Below are positions 49,520 to 59,151 of a stretch of DNA of 64,000 bases, one piece after another. The stretch comes from Aliarcobacter lanthieri (GTDB taxonomy: Bacteria; Campylobacterota; Campylobacteria; Campylobacterales; Arcobacteraceae): NCBI RefSeq assembly GCF_013201625.1, contig NZ_CP053839.1, positions 1,674,001 through 1,738,000 of the forward strand. Direction: 5' to 3'. Both the position numbers and the translations under genes were made by a program. Under the pieces are notes generated by a model. The model saw only the letters and a program-made list of their open reading frames with translations, had not been told where the DNA came from and did no database searches. Positions within the stretch are counted from its first letter, which is position 1, and every line of letters begins with the position of its first letter.

Positions 49520-50643
49520 TATATCTCCTTTGGTTCATTTACTAAATTTAAAACTCTTCTAGCTCTTAAAATACCTTTTTGAGAGCCAACAATTAATAGT
49601 TTAGAATTCTTTTCTATTATTTTATCACCTTTTGGTAATTGGATAAAAACTCCATTTTGTGTTATTCCAATAACTGAAATCTTAAGATTATCTCTTAGAT
49701 TTAACTCTTTTAATTCTTTTCCTATAATCCAAGAATTATCATTTATTACGACATCTTCCATAGTAACAGGGCTATCTTTTTTATATAAAAATTCATCTAA
49801 AATATTTTCCATATCTGGACTAATTGCCATTGCACTAACTCTTTTTGCCATTAATGTTGGAGTTGCAACAACTTTATTTGCACCAAGCTTTTCAAGCCTT
49901 AACTTTTCATTTTGTGTTTCAGCATTTGCAATAATTAAAAAAGGAGCCCTTCCAAGTTCTTTTTCATAAAGTCTAACAGAAGATATTAAAGTAATATTAT
50001 CAGAAATATTTTTTGATAAAGATATTACTCCCTTTGCTGAACTTAAATGAGATTTGAGGAAAGCTGTCTCTTTATACGGTTCTTCTTTTACAAAATATGG
50101 ATATCTATTTTCTCTTGCTATCTCGTCAATATTATCACTTGGATCAACAACAACAAAAGGTATATGATTCTCTCTAAATTGTTTTGCAACTTGCGATGTA
50201 TATTCATTGTGATAAAATAAAACAAAATGTTTTCTTAGTCTTGCTATTTTAAAAAGCATCCTTCTCTCCCTTAATAATTCTCTTAAATTACCGTTAGTAA
50301 AAACATCTATAATAACCCCTATTCCAAAAACCATACTTGAAAAACCAGCTAACATCAAAAATATAGTAAAAATAATAGTTTCACTTTTAAAATTTGATTC
50401 GTTTAAGGCTCCAAAACCTGTATTTGTAAGTGTATATGCAGCCTGAAATATTGCTTGCATAATAGTATAATCTTCAAAATATACATAACCTAAAGTACCA
50501 ATCATCATTAAAATTTGAAATATTATTAATGGGAATCTTAAAGGTTTAAGTTTTGAGTAAATAATAGGGCTTAAATCATATTGTGGTTTTGAAGTTTGTA
50601 TCTCCCACCCCAAATATTTTTTAATTTTGTTAGAAATGCTCAT
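49519..50643 (-). CDS. Two-helix potassium-channel-like protein with NAD-binding RCK domains
   Basis: A 374-residue membrane protein. Two membrane helices (about 36-57 and 87-113) flank a pore loop YTLTNTGFGALNE. Then come a TrkA-N Rossmann domain (HFVLFYHNEYTSQVAKQF onward) and a C-terminal TrkA-C domain. This is the build of prokaryotic RCK-gated K+ channels. The filter reads TNTGFGA in place of TVGYGD, lacking the usual Asp, so selectivity may be altered. The ATG comes directly after a hairpin behind rpmB, with no clear ribosome site. Confidence 0.82.
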   Translation of the reverse strand: MSISNKIKKYLGWEIQTSKPQYDLSPIIYSKLKPLRFPLIIFQILMMIGTLGYVYFEDYTIMQAIFQAAYTLTNTGFGALNESNFKSETIIFTIFLMLAGFSSMVFGIGVIIDVFTNGNLRELLRERRMLFKIARLRKHFVLFYHNEYTSQVAKQFRENHIPFVVVDPSDNIDEIARENRYPYFVKEEPYKETAFLKSHLSSAKGVISLSKNISDNITLISSVRLYEKELGRAPFLIIANAETQNEKLRLEKLGANKVVATPTLMAKRVSAMAISPDMENILDEFLYKKDSPVTMEDVVINDNSWIIGKELKELNLRDNLKISVIGITQNGVFIQLPKGDKIIEKNSKLLIVGSQKGILRARRVLNLVNEPKEI

Positions 50644-50644
50644 G

Positions 50645-50663
50645 AAAGCACTCTGGGTGCTTT
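50645..50663 (-). promoter_or_regulatory. Hairpin between rpmB and the channel gene
   Basis: Arms AAAGCAC at 50645-50651 and GTGCTTT at 50657-50663 with a 5-base loop, filling the gap between the rpmB stop and the channel ATG. No U tract follows leftward, so it is more likely an attenuating or translation-affecting structure than a terminator. Confidence 0.4.
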
Positions 50664-50664
50664 T

Positions 50665-50853
50665 TTATGAGTGTTTTTTAAGAGTTCTTAGCTCTTTTGC
50701 AGAGATTTTTAATTTTGTAGTAGTTCCATCTTCTAATGTAACTCTAACTGTTCTGATATTTGGTAAAAATCTTCTTTTTGTTCTATTTTTTGCATGACTA
50801 ACGTTGTTTCCAACCATTGGCCCTTTTCCTGAAATTGCACATCTTCTTGACAT
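50665..50853 (-). CDS. rpmB: 50S ribosomal protein L28
   Basis: L28 is a small protein of the large ribosomal subunit. The 62-residue sequence matches the family throughout: [31 protein letters not shown]. It has no zinc cysteine pairs, so it is the zinc-independent form. It is followed by a hairpin and then the channel gene. Confidence 0.97.
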   Translation of the reverse strand: MSRRCAISGKGPMVGNNVSHAKNRTKRRFLPNIRTVRVTLEDGTTTKLKISAKELRTLKKHS

Positions 50854-50919
50854 TTTGTTTTCCTTCTTTTTTTAGTGAAAAATATTGGCGTATTGTATCT
50901 AAAATTTCTTGAGTTAATC

Positions 50920-51789
50920 TTAAATGCATGATAAAATTTGATTAAACTTCTTCAAATTATTTTCTAAACTACATTCTAAAGCTTTAGTTTTATTCTCTTT
51001 TTTTATTTTTATTAACTCATTTTCATCATATAAAATTGCATCAATTTTAAAAGGTGTACTTGGATCATTTGTTCTTTCCATAGAAGCATAAACATCAACT
51101 ATTTCTTTTGCATCATTATTTATGGGTAAAAAAACTACACTTTCACAAAACATTGCTTTTAAAACATTTGTAGCAAAAGTTTTACTTTGAGTAGGAAGTA
51201 AAAATATATCTGATATTAAAAAAAGTTCATCAATATTTTTATAATTTTCAAGTAAAATCAACTTATCTTTAAGCTTTGAAAATTTTGAAAGTGAAAAATT
51301 AAGATTTGCCATTTGTTGTTTACTGCCTGCTATTATTACTTTAAAATTAGGGTAAGATAGATTTGAACAAATTTCTAAAAACTCTTTAATACCAGAAGTC
51401 TTAAAATTCTTTGCTGTAAAAAATATTAATTTTGTAGTAGGTAATAAACTAAATTTTTCAATATATTTATCTTTTAATTTATCTAATTCCTTATATTCAA
51501 TATTTATAGATGGATAGATAACTTTTATTTTTTCATTTGATATTTCTATTTTTGATTTGATTAAATTCTTTGAAGAAAAAGAGTTAGTAATGGTCATTTT
51601 AGAATTTGTTATATATAAAATAGATTTTTCATCTAGATTTCCACTATGAAAATAAATATCTGGAAAAGTTTGTTTTTTAAATAATTTTATTAAATAATTT
51701 GGTTCTTTTAGTATTTCAATATCAGCTCTTTTTTGTAAACTTTGAATCAATGAATTTATTGATTTAAAATATATTGTTTTTTTCTTCAT
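50920..51789 (-). CDS. Glycosyltransferase, GT4-like
   Basis: A 289-residue protein whose second half reads as the nucleotide-sugar-binding domain of a GT-B fold transferase: LIFFTAKNFKTSGIKEFLEIC, FKVIIAGSKQQM, LILLENYKNIDELFLISDIFLLPTQSKTFATNVLKAMFCESVVFLP. The usual E-x7-E motif appears with Thr in place of the first Glu (TFATNVLKAMFCE), so activity is uncertain. It is divergent from gmhB at the edge of the LOS region, so a surface-glycan role is likely but unproven. Confidence 0.72.
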   Translation of the reverse strand: MKKKTIYFKSINSLIQSLQKRADIEILKEPNYLIKLFKKQTFPDIYFHSGNLDEKSILYITNSKMTITNSFSSKNLIKSKIEISNEKIKVIYPSINIEYKELDKLKDKYIEKFSLLPTTKLIFFTAKNFKTSGIKEFLEICSNLSYPNFKVIIAGSKQQMANLNFSLSKFSKLKDKLILLENYKNIDELFLISDIFLLPTQSKTFATNVLKAMFCESVVFLPINNDAKEIVDVYASMERTNDPSTPFKIDAILYDENELIKIKKENKTKALECSLENNLKKFNQILSCI

Positions 51790-51888
51790 CTAACACTTTC
51801 ATCATATAAAATTAAATTTATAATTATAGTTAAAAGTGCTTTATGATATTATTTAATAATTTAATATATAAGGATTTTTATAAATTCA

Positions 51889-52404
51889 ATGCAAAAAAAA
51901 ATAGTTTATCTTGATAGAGATGGAGTTATAAACAAAGATTTTGGATATGTTTATGAGATTTCAAAATTTGAATTTTGTGATGGAGTATTTGAAGCTTGTA
52001 ATCATTTTATAAATTTAGGTTATGAAATCATTATAATAACAAATCAATCTGGAATTGGACGAGATTATTATACAAAAAATGACTTCCTAAATCTTACAGA
52101 ATATATGAAAGATGAGTTTAAAAAACATGGAATTAATATATTAAAAGTATATTATTGTCCACATAGTCCAGAAGAAGATTGTGATTGTAGAAAACCAAAT
52201 ATTGGTATGATTTTACAATCTTTAAACGATTTTAATATAAATTTACAAAACTCTTGGCTTATTGGAGATAAAATCAGTGATATAGAGTGTGGAAAAAATG
52301 CTAAAATACCAAATAGAATTTTAATAAGTAATAAAGAAAAGAATAGTGAAGACTTTTTAACAGCAAATTCACTATTTGAAACAATAAATTTAATTAAAAA
52401 GTGA
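51889..52404 (+). CDS. gmhB: D-glycero-beta-D-manno-heptose-1,7-bisphosphate 7-phosphatase
   Basis: GmhB removes the 7-phosphate from heptose bisphosphate on the way to ADP-L-glycero-D-manno-heptose. The 171-residue HAD protein has DRDGVIN at the N-terminus, ITNQSGIGR, the zinc-binding CPHSPEEDCDCRKPN and WLIGDKISDIECG. It is the first gene of gmhB-hldD-hldE-gmhA, with 6 bases to hldD. Confidence 0.93.
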   Translation: MQKKIVYLDRDGVINKDFGYVYEISKFEFCDGVFEACNHFINLGYEIIIITNQSGIGRDYYTKNDFLNLTEYMKDEFKKHGINILKVYYCPHSPEEDCDCRKPNIGMILQSLNDFNINLQNSWLIGDKISDIECGKNAKIPNRILISNKEKNSEDFLTANSLFETINLIKK

Positions 52405-52410
52405 GAACAA

Positions 52411-53418
52411 ATGAAATATAACAATATAAATTTTAATAGAAAAACAATTTTAATTACTGGTGGAGCAGGATTTATAGGTTCAAATTTAGCTTTTTATTTT
52501 CAAAAGAATTATCCTGATGCAAAAGTTGTAGTTTTGGATTGTTTTAGAAGTGAAGATACTTTTTCAAATGGTAATTTAAAAAGCTTTGGTCATTTCAAAA
52601 ATCTATTAGGATTTCACGGAATAGTAATAAGTGGTGATATAAATGATAAAAATCTTTTAAAATCTTTAGAAAAGAATTATAAATTTGACTATATTTTTCA
52701 TCAAGCAGCAATTTCTGATACAACAGCACTTGAACAAGATATTATGATGAAAACAAATGTAAATGCATATGAAGATTTACTAAAAATTGCTATAAAGCAT
52801 AAAGCAAATATGATTTATGCTTCTAGTGCGGCAACTTATGGAGATAGTGATAGATTTGAAGTTGGTTTTGAAAAACCAAATAATGTTTATGGATTTTCAA
52901 AAGTTATGATGGATAATATAACTTATGAATATTTAAAAAGAGATTTACCAATTTCTATTGTTGGATTAAAGTATTTTAATGTTTATGGTCCAAGAGAATT
53001 TTTTAAAAATAAAACAGCTTCAATGGTTGTACAATTTGGACATCAAATTTTAAAAGGACAAATACCAAAACTTTTTGAAGGTAGTGATAATATTCTAAGA
53101 GATTTTGTATTTATAGAAGATATTATCCAAGCAAATATCAAAGCTTGTAAACCTAAAAAATCTGGTGTTTATAATGTAGGTACAGGGAAAGCTAGAAGTT
53201 TTGAAGATATTGTAAATATTTTACAAGAAAATTTAGAAATAGATAATGGGAAAGAGTATATTCCAAATCCATTCATAGGTTCTTATCAATTTTTTACAGA
53301 AGCGAATATTGAAACTACAAAGAAATTCTTAGATTATGAACCACAATATTCATTAGAAGATGGTATAAAAGCTTATATTCCAGAAATACAAAGATTATTT
53401 AAAGAAGAAATTAAATGA
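52411..53418 (+). CDS. hldD: ADP-L-glycero-D-manno-heptose 6-epimerase
   Basis: HldD epimerises the ADP-heptose to the L-form used in LPS core. The 335-residue short-chain dehydrogenase fold has the NADP site ILITGGAGFIGSN, the region HQAAISDTT and the YGFSK catalytic Tyr/Lys (NVYGFSKVMMD). It overlaps hldE by 4 bases (ATGA type). Confidence 0.95.
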   Translation: MKYNNINFNRKTILITGGAGFIGSNLAFYFQKNYPDAKVVVLDCFRSEDTFSNGNLKSFGHFKNLLGFHGIVISGDINDKNLLKSLEKNYKFDYIFHQAAISDTTALEQDIMMKTNVNAYEDLLKIAIKHKANMIYASSAATYGDSDRFEVGFEKPNNVYGFSKVMMDNITYEYLKRDLPISIVGLKYFNVYGPREFFKNKTASMVVQFGHQILKGQIPKLFEGSDNILRDFVFIEDIIQANIKACKPKKSGVYNVGTGKARSFEDIVNILQENLEIDNGKEYIPNPFIGSYQFFTEANIETTKKFLDYEPQYSLEDGIKAYIPEIQRLFKEEIK

Positions 53419-54851
53419 AAAAATTGGATAAAAAACCAAAGATTTTAGTTATTGGTGATCTAATGATAGATCACTATTTATGGGGAAATTGTGATAGGAT
53501 TTCTCCTGAAGCTCCAGTTCAAATTGTAAATGTACAAAAAGAGAGTTCAGTTTTAGGTGGAGCAGGAAATGTAATAAACAATCTTGTAGCACTTGGAGCA
53601 AAAGTTGAAGTAATAAGTGTAGTTGGAGCAGATATAGTAGCAGATGAATTAAAAGCTCTATTAAAAAACATTAATGTTCCAACTTCAAATTTAGTAATTG
53701 AAAATACAAGAAAGACATCTAAAAAAAGTAGGCTTATAGCTTCACAACAACAAGTATTAAGATATGACATGGAAAGTATTGATGATATTGATGAAAATAG
53801 TCATAAATCAATAATTACAACTTTAACTAATAGTATAAACAAATATAACTCTATTATTCTTTCTGATTATGGTAAAGGAGTTTTAACAACAAAATTAACT
53901 CAAGATATTATAAAAATAGCAAATAAAAATAATATAAAAGTTCTAGTTGACCCAAAAGGTAAAGATTATTCTAAATATAAAGGTTCATACACTCTTACAC
54001 CAAATAAAAAAGAAGCACAAGAAGCCACAAATATAATAATAAAAGATGAGAAATCTTTAATTGAAGCTTCAAAAGTTTTAAAAGAAAAATGTAATTTAGA
54101 AGTTTCACTTATAACTTTAAGTGAACAAGGTATTGCTATTTTCGATGATAACCTAACTATTAAACCAACTGTTGCAAGAGAAGTATATGATGTAACTGGT
54201 GCAGGAGATACTGTTATAGCTTCTATTGCTTTTGCTCTAGGGAATGATTTATCTATAGATGAATCTGTTAGCTTTGCAAATTTAAGTGCAGGTATTGTTG
54301 TAGGTAAAATAGGAAGTGCAACAGCAACCTTAGATGAAATTTATGAGTATGAGTATAGCTTACATAAATCAAACTCAACAAGCCATATAAAAACTTTTAA
54401 AGAGATTGAAGAGTTAGCTATAAAACTTCACAATCTTGGTAAAAAAATAGTTTTTACAAATGGATGCTTTGATATTCTTCATGTTGGTCATGTAAAATAT
54501 TTAGAAGAAGCAAAAAGTTATGGTGATGTTTTAATCTTAGGATTAAATGCAGATAGTAGTGTACGAAAATTAAAAGGTGCAAAAAGACCTATAAACACTC
54601 AAGATGACAGAGCATATATTTTAGCTTCTTTAGAAAGTGTAGATTATGTAGTTATTTTTGAAGAAGAGACACCTTATGAATTGATAAAGTTAATTAAACC
54701 GCATACTTTAGTAAAGGGTGGAGATTATGAAGGGAAAGAGGTAGTTGGACAAGATATAGCAGATGAGTTAAAACTTGTGCAATTTGTAGATGGGAAAAGT
54801 ACAACAAATACGATAAAAAGGATACAAGAAAATGAAAAATGCAATAATTAA
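53415..54851 (+). CDS. hldE: Bifunctional heptose 7-phosphate kinase / heptose 1-phosphate adenylyltransferase
   Basis: HldE supplies two steps of ADP-heptose synthesis. The N-terminal ribokinase-like domain (residues 1-310) has [13 protein letters not shown] and [11 protein letters not shown]. The C-terminal nucleotidyltransferase domain (about 345-478) has [21 protein letters not shown] with the HxGH motif. At 478 residues it is a full fused enzyme. It overlaps gmhA by 20 bases. Confidence 0.96.
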   Translation: MKKLDKKPKILVIGDLMIDHYLWGNCDRISPEAPVQIVNVQKESSVLGGAGNVINNLVALGAKVEVISVVGADIVADELKALLKNINVPTSNLVIENTRKTSKKSRLIASQQQVLRYDMESIDDIDENSHKSIITTLTNSINKYNSIILSDYGKGVLTTKLTQDIIKIANKNNIKVLVDPKGKDYSKYKGSYTLTPNKKEAQEATNIIIKDEKSLIEASKVLKEKCNLEVSLITLSEQGIAIFDDNLTIKPTVAREVYDVTGAGDTVIASIAFALGNDLSIDESVSFANLSAGIVVGKIGSATATLDEIYEYEYSLHKSNSTSHIKTFKEIEELAIKLHNLGKKIVFTNGCFDILHVGHVKYLEEAKSYGDVLILGLNADSSVRKLKGAKRPINTQDDRAYILASLESVDYVVIFEEETPYELIKLIKPHTLVKGGDYEGKEVVGQDIADELKLVQFVDGKSTTNTIKRIQENEKCNN

Positions 54852-55398
54852 AGAATTTTTAGCACACCAAGAAACAATAGCAAAAGTTCTAGAAACTATG
54901 CAAGAACCACTTCTAGAAGCTTCAAAAATTGCAGTTGAAACACTAAAAAATGGTAATAAAATACTGCTTTGTGGAAATGGAGGAAGTGCAGCTGACGCAC
55001 AACATTTTGCAGCTGAATTAACAGGAAGATATAAAACTGAAAGAAGAGGATTACCAGGTATTGCTCTTACAACAGATACAAGTGCCTTAACTGCTATTGG
55101 AAATGACTATGGATATGATAGAGTTTTTGATAGACAAGTTGAAGCATTAGCAAATAAAGGTGATTTACTTATAGGTATTTCTACTTCGGGAAATAGTACA
55201 AATGTTATAAATGCATTAAAAGTAGCAAGAGAACTAGGTTGTAAAACTATTGGGCTAACAGGAAGAGATGGTGGAAAGATGAATGAGTTTTGTGATATAA
55301 ATATAGTCGTTCCTTCAAATGATACACCAAGAATACAAGAGATGCATATACTTTTTGAGCATACTATTTGTCAGATTATTGATAATGAATTAAGTTAA
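54832..55398 (+). CDS. gmhA: Sedoheptulose-7-phosphate isomerase
   Basis: GmhA starts heptose synthesis by turning sedoheptulose 7-phosphate into D-glycero-D-manno-heptose 7-phosphate. The 188-residue SIS-domain protein has [19 protein letters not shown] and [15 protein letters not shown]. It closes the four-gene heptose operon and is followed by a terminator. Confidence 0.96.
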   Translation: MKNAIIKEFLAHQETIAKVLETMQEPLLEASKIAVETLKNGNKILLCGNGGSAADAQHFAAELTGRYKTERRGLPGIALTTDTSALTAIGNDYGYDRVFDRQVEALANKGDLLIGISTSGNSTNVINALKVARELGCKTIGLTGRDGGKMNEFCDINIVVPSNDTPRIQEMHILFEHTICQIIDNELS

Positions 55399-55456
55399 AT
55401 ATGTAACTTAGTTGTAACCAACAAATATTAATATTACTAATCCTATTCTTATGAGA

Positions 55457-55486
55457 GGTTAGAAGATTTAATCTTCTAGCTTTTTT
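55457..55486 (+). terminator. Terminator after the heptose operon
   Basis: A 7-bp stem (55460-55466 with 55472-55478), extendable with mismatches, runs into CTTTTTTATTTT on the + strand. It overlaps the last codons of the convergent PAP2 gene. Confidence 0.6.
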
Positions 55487-56166
55487 ATTTTATTAACTAT
55501 TTTTGTAACTATTAATATAATCAACCAAGCCCCAATCATGGTTACTAAAGTATGACTTAAAAAATGATGTCCAATTAACATTTTATAACCACCAGTTAAA
55601 ACTCCAATAGTTATTCCAACTCCTAATGCAATATTTTTATTTCTTTTTATTTTAAATAAAAAATATAAAGCCATCAAAGAAAATCCAAGTACAGCATGAC
55701 CAGCTGGATAACATTTTACTCTCTTTAATGGAGTATTATCTTCTGGATAGCTTCCAAAAAGTCTAACATTTGGATATTTCCCACCATATTCAATTATTTC
55801 ATCAGGGCAAGGCATATTTGTAACACTTTTTAACCCAGCTAAAGATGGAACAAGAAGTAAAGATAAGCCAAAAATCAATATGTTTTTTCTATAACTATGT
55901 AAAATAGGAAATCTTTTGAAAAAAGATAAAATAAGAAATATTATAGTTAAAAGATAAAAAACTTTGAATAACTTTTTGAACCCATCATAAAAGATAAATT
56001 TTGCAACTTTATCCTCATATATTGATACTATCCACGAATTAGTTTCAAAATTATAAAACAAATCTTGCACAAACCTATCTATATTTGTAAAGTCAAAAAA
56101 TAAAATTACAGCTACAAGTAAGATTGCTGTGATTACTATTTGTTTATTCAGGGTTTCTTGCGTCAT
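55468..56166 (-). CDS. PAP2-family membrane phosphatase (LpxE-like by context)
   Basis: A 232-residue phosphatase with about five membrane helices. The three PAP2 boxes are visible as KSVTNMPCPDE, YPAGHAVLG and GGYKMLIGHHFLSHTL; the final Asp of the classic third box is His, as in one known branch. It directly follows and overlaps eptA by 23 bases. Helicobacter has the same lpxE-eptA pairing, where the phosphatase clears the lipid A 1-phosphate before phosphoethanolamine is added. That role is inferred from context; an undecaprenyl-diphosphate phosphatase is the main alternative. Confidence 0.82.
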   Translation of the reverse strand: MTQETLNKQIVITAILLVAVILFFDFTNIDRFVQDLFYNFETNSWIVSIYEDKVAKFIFYDGFKKLFKVFYLLTIIFLILSFFKRFPILHSYRKNILIFGLSLLLVPSLAGLKSVTNMPCPDEIIEYGGKYPNVRLFGSYPEDNTPLKRVKCYPAGHAVLGFSLMALYFLFKIKRNKNIALGVGITIGVLTGGYKMLIGHHFLSHTLVTMIGAWLIILIVTKIVNKIKKLED

Positions 56167-57754
56167 CTAAAATATCCTTATCTTTTTTATAAACTTCCGT
56201 TTCAACTTCAAATAGACCTAAAAGAGTGTGAAATAGATTATCTTGTGAAAACTCTTTATCTTTATATGTTTTTAATTTTGCCTTATCATATTCATGCTCC
56301 ATAGCACCTTCACCTATCCAAATTAGTGATGCAACATTTGTTTGCTCTTTTGGAGCTATTGCATAAGGCATTCCATGTAAATAAAGCCCATTTTCACCTA
56401 AACTTTCTCCATGGTCAGATACATAAACTAAGGCTGTTTCGTGGCTATTTTCATATTCTTTTAGAAAATTTATAATTTTTGATAAAAAGTAATCTGTATA
56501 TAAAATTGTATTATCATAGGCATTACTTATCTCCTCTTTTGAACACTTCTCAAGCTGATTTGTTTGACATACAGGAGTGAATTTCTCAAACTCTTTTGGA
56601 TATCTTTTATAGTAAGCTGGTCCATGACTTCCCATTTGATGAAGAACTATTAAAATATCTCTTCCTCTATTTTTTTCTATATAATCTTCAAGTCCAATAA
56701 GCATTCCTTCATCTCTACACTCACCATCTTCACAAATTGTATTTGCACTAGAAGTTTTATAATCTTCATAATCAACTCTTAAAGCTACACCTTTTGAATC
56801 AGAGTTATTATCTCTCCATAAAATAGATATATCTTTAGTATTTTTTAGAACATCTAAAATATTTTCAGTTGAAATACCTTTTTTGTAACTATAATCATCT
56901 TTTAGATAAACTGAAAACATACAAGGTACTGAGTGTGCTGTTGAAGTTCCACAAGAGTACATATTTGGAAAACTTATAACATCTTCTTGTTTTAAAAGTG
57001 GGTTTGTCTCTTTTTCGTAGCCATTTAATGAAAATCTATCAGCTCGTGCCGTTTCTCCAACAACTAAAATAATCAACTCTTTTGGCTCTTCTATTGGTTC
57101 AACTACTTTTGAATCTTTTCCAATTTCCTTTAAAGTTACAGGAACTGTATCAAAAGTTTTATTTATATAGTTTCCAATACTATATATCCAAAATATTGGA
57201 TTTACATTGTATCTTAAAGGTTTATGCTCTCTAAATAAAGAGGTATAAAATTTAGAAAAACTAAAAACTATTGCCAAAATTATAACTAAAGATAAAACTA
57301 TAATTTTTATCTTTGAAGCTAGTTCACTTTTAAAAGTTTTGTACTCAATTTTTATTTTATATATAAAATACGTTGGAAGAATTGCCAAAAATATTACATA
57401 TAAAACAAGTTTAAAGCTAAACAAATCTTTTGACTCATTTAAGTTCGTCTGTAAAGAGTTTCTAATCATCTCAGTATCAATAACAACTCCATAACTATCC
57501 ATAAAATACGCAGTAAACGCTGAAATGATAAATAAAGTTATCAAAATAAATTTTGTTATATATTTATAAGTAAAAAGTGAAAGAATAAAAGTCAATAATG
57601 CCACAAGCAAAACTGCAGTTGATAAAATATAAATTATATTTAATCCACTAAAACCATAAGTATTTACAATATTTTTGAAAAATGAATAATTGTAAAAAAG
57701 AGTAAAAGCAATAGAGCTAAACAGTATTAACATATAAGAAGATAAAGTTTTCAA
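56144..57754 (-). CDS. eptA: Lipid A phosphoethanolamine transferase
   Basis: A 536-residue EptA/MCR-type enzyme of the inner membrane. Five N-terminal membrane helices fill residues 1-170. The periplasmic sulfatase-like domain has the nucleophile Thr in VVGETARADRFSLNGY, the metal site DHGESLGENGLYLHG, and several cysteines for disulfides. It transfers phosphoethanolamine from phosphatidylethanolamine to lipid A or core, which lowers binding of cationic peptides. DgkA is two genes' length upstream on the same strand and can remove the diacylglycerol released. Confidence 0.92.
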   Translation of the reverse strand: MKTLSSYMLILFSSIAFTLFYNYSFFKNIVNTYGFSGLNIIYILSTAVLLVALLTFILSLFTYKYITKFILITLFIISAFTAYFMDSYGVVIDTEMIRNSLQTNLNESKDLFSFKLVLYVIFLAILPTYFIYKIKIEYKTFKSELASKIKIIVLSLVIILAIVFSFSKFYTSLFREHKPLRYNVNPIFWIYSIGNYINKTFDTVPVTLKEIGKDSKVVEPIEEPKELIILVVGETARADRFSLNGYEKETNPLLKQEDVISFPNMYSCGTSTAHSVPCMFSVYLKDDYSYKKGISTENILDVLKNTKDISILWRDNNSDSKGVALRVDYEDYKTSSANTICEDGECRDEGMLIGLEDYIEKNRGRDILIVLHQMGSHGPAYYKRYPKEFEKFTPVCQTNQLEKCSKEEISNAYDNTILYTDYFLSKIINFLKEYENSHETALVYVSDHGESLGENGLYLHGMPYAIAPKEQTNVASLIWIGEGAMEHEYDKAKLKTYKDKEFSQDNLFHTLLGLFEVETEVYKKDKDILDDARNPE

Positions 57755-57857
57755 AAAATACCTTTATATTAAAATTTTGAATTTATACATCAAAAAAGTT
57801 AATAAATAAACTATTATTTTGTAATCAATTTGTAATTAAAATATGCAGTAAGTAAAC

Positions 57858-58214
57858 CTAAGTAAAAAGTAAAATAAAAATCCAACAAACACAATGTAAA
57901 CTTATACTAAACATCACAGCAGTTGAGCCTATATCTTTGGCATTTTTAGCTAATGGATGAATCTCCTTTGTGCATAAATCCACAACATTTTCAATAGCAG
58001 AGTTTACTAATTCCACAATTAAAACTAAAATCCCACTAATAAGTAATATTAATTTATTTGTCAAACTTGTATCAATATATAAAATTCCTGCTATTATAAA
58101 AACTGCAAAAAAAAGTTCAAGTCTAAAAGAACTCTCTGTTTTTATAGCAGTTATTAAGCCATCAATAGCATATTTCCAGTTTTTGAATAAATTATATTTT
58201 GGTTTATTTTGCAT
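57858..58214 (-). CDS. dgkA: Diacylglycerol kinase
   Basis: A 118-residue, three-helix membrane enzyme of the prokaryotic DgkA type. The signature ELVNSAIENVVDL and KNAKDIGSTAVM (the catalytic Glu and the metal-binding segment) is intact, with an N-terminal amphipathic segment FRLELFF. It phosphorylates diacylglycerol to phosphatidate for reuse. Its location next to eptA suggests it recycles the diacylglycerol EptA produces. It overlaps waaF by 11 bases. Confidence 0.93.
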   Translation of the reverse strand: MQNKPKYNLFKNWKYAIDGLITAIKTESSFRLELFFAVFIIAGILYIDTSLTNKLILLISGILVLIVELVNSAIENVVDLCTKEIHPLAKNAKDIGSTAVMFSISLHCVCWIFILLFT

Positions 58215-59151
58215 TTTCTTCCAATTTAGTTAATTTTGTTAAAACATAATTTGCTGTTATTCCTTTCATACAATTATGATGTTTTAGTGGACAAATTCTT
58301 TTCATACAGGGAGCACAATCCAAATTTTTTGTAACAATTATTCCATTTGGATTATTCCATTGATTTGTTTCAGTAAATTTTGTAGGTCCAAATATAGCTA
58401 CTGTTTTCACCTTATAAGCTGCAGCTATGTGCATAGGACCACTATCATTTGTAATAAATAAATCTAGTCCAGCTATTTTTTCTATAAGTTCTGGAATTGT
58501 TGTCTTTCCTGCTAAATTTTGATAATTTGAAATACCATTTTTTATAAGTTCATCTTCAATATCTTTTGCTATATCAGTTTCAGTTGGTCCTCCAAAAATT
58601 ACAATATCATATTTAGAAGCAAGACATATAGCAACTTTAGCAAACTCTTCTGGATACCATCTTTTTGCACTTCCATAAGTTGCACCAGGATTTATTCCTA
58701 AAGTTGGTTTAGTGTAAGAAAAAGGCTTAAAATATAGTTTTAAATCCCCTACTTCATTATTTAGATTTAAAACTTTATCTACAAAATCATTGTATCTAAT
58801 AGATAAATGCATCTCTTTTTTTGTAAATCTTCGATAGTTAAATTTTTTCTTTGCTTTGATAAAAAACATCATAAATTTAGAAGAAAAACTTCTTCTAAAA
58901 GATATTGCAATATCAACTTTTCCTATACTTTTTGCTAAAAATATAAGATTCTTATATCTATTCCCATTTTTTTTTGTATCATCAACAATAACTTTTTCTA
59001 TATTTGGATAACCTTGAAAAGCTTGAGTAGATACATATGAGCCTAAAAGTATGATTTTTGATTCTGGATATGTTTTTATAATATTTTGTATAGCAGGAGT
59101 TGCCATGATAGCATCTCCTAACCAAGAAGGAATCTCTATAAATATTTTCAT
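58204..59151 (-). CDS. waaF: ADP-heptose:LPS heptosyltransferase II
   Basis: A 315-residue GT9 transferase that adds the second heptose of the LPS/LOS inner core from ADP-heptose. The opening FIEIPSWLGDAIMATPAI, the FITNDSGPMHIAAA motif, and the Cys-rich end CAPCMKRICPLKHHNCMKGI are typical of WaaF. It works with the gmhB-hldD-hldE-gmhA products. It overlaps the glycosidase-like gene upstream by 4 bases. Confidence 0.93.
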   Translation of the reverse strand: MKIFIEIPSWLGDAIMATPAIQNIIKTYPESKIILLGSYVSTQAFQGYPNIEKVIVDDTKKNGNRYKNLIFLAKSIGKVDIAISFRRSFSSKFMMFFIKAKKKFNYRRFTKKEMHLSIRYNDFVDKVLNLNNEVGDLKLYFKPFSYTKPTLGINPGATYGSAKRWYPEEFAKVAICLASKYDIVIFGGPTETDIAKDIEDELIKNGISNYQNLAGKTTIPELIEKIAGLDLFITNDSGPMHIAAAYKVKTVAIFGPTKFTETNQWNNPNGIIVTKNLDCAPCMKRICPLKHHNCMKGITANYVLTKLTKLEENAK

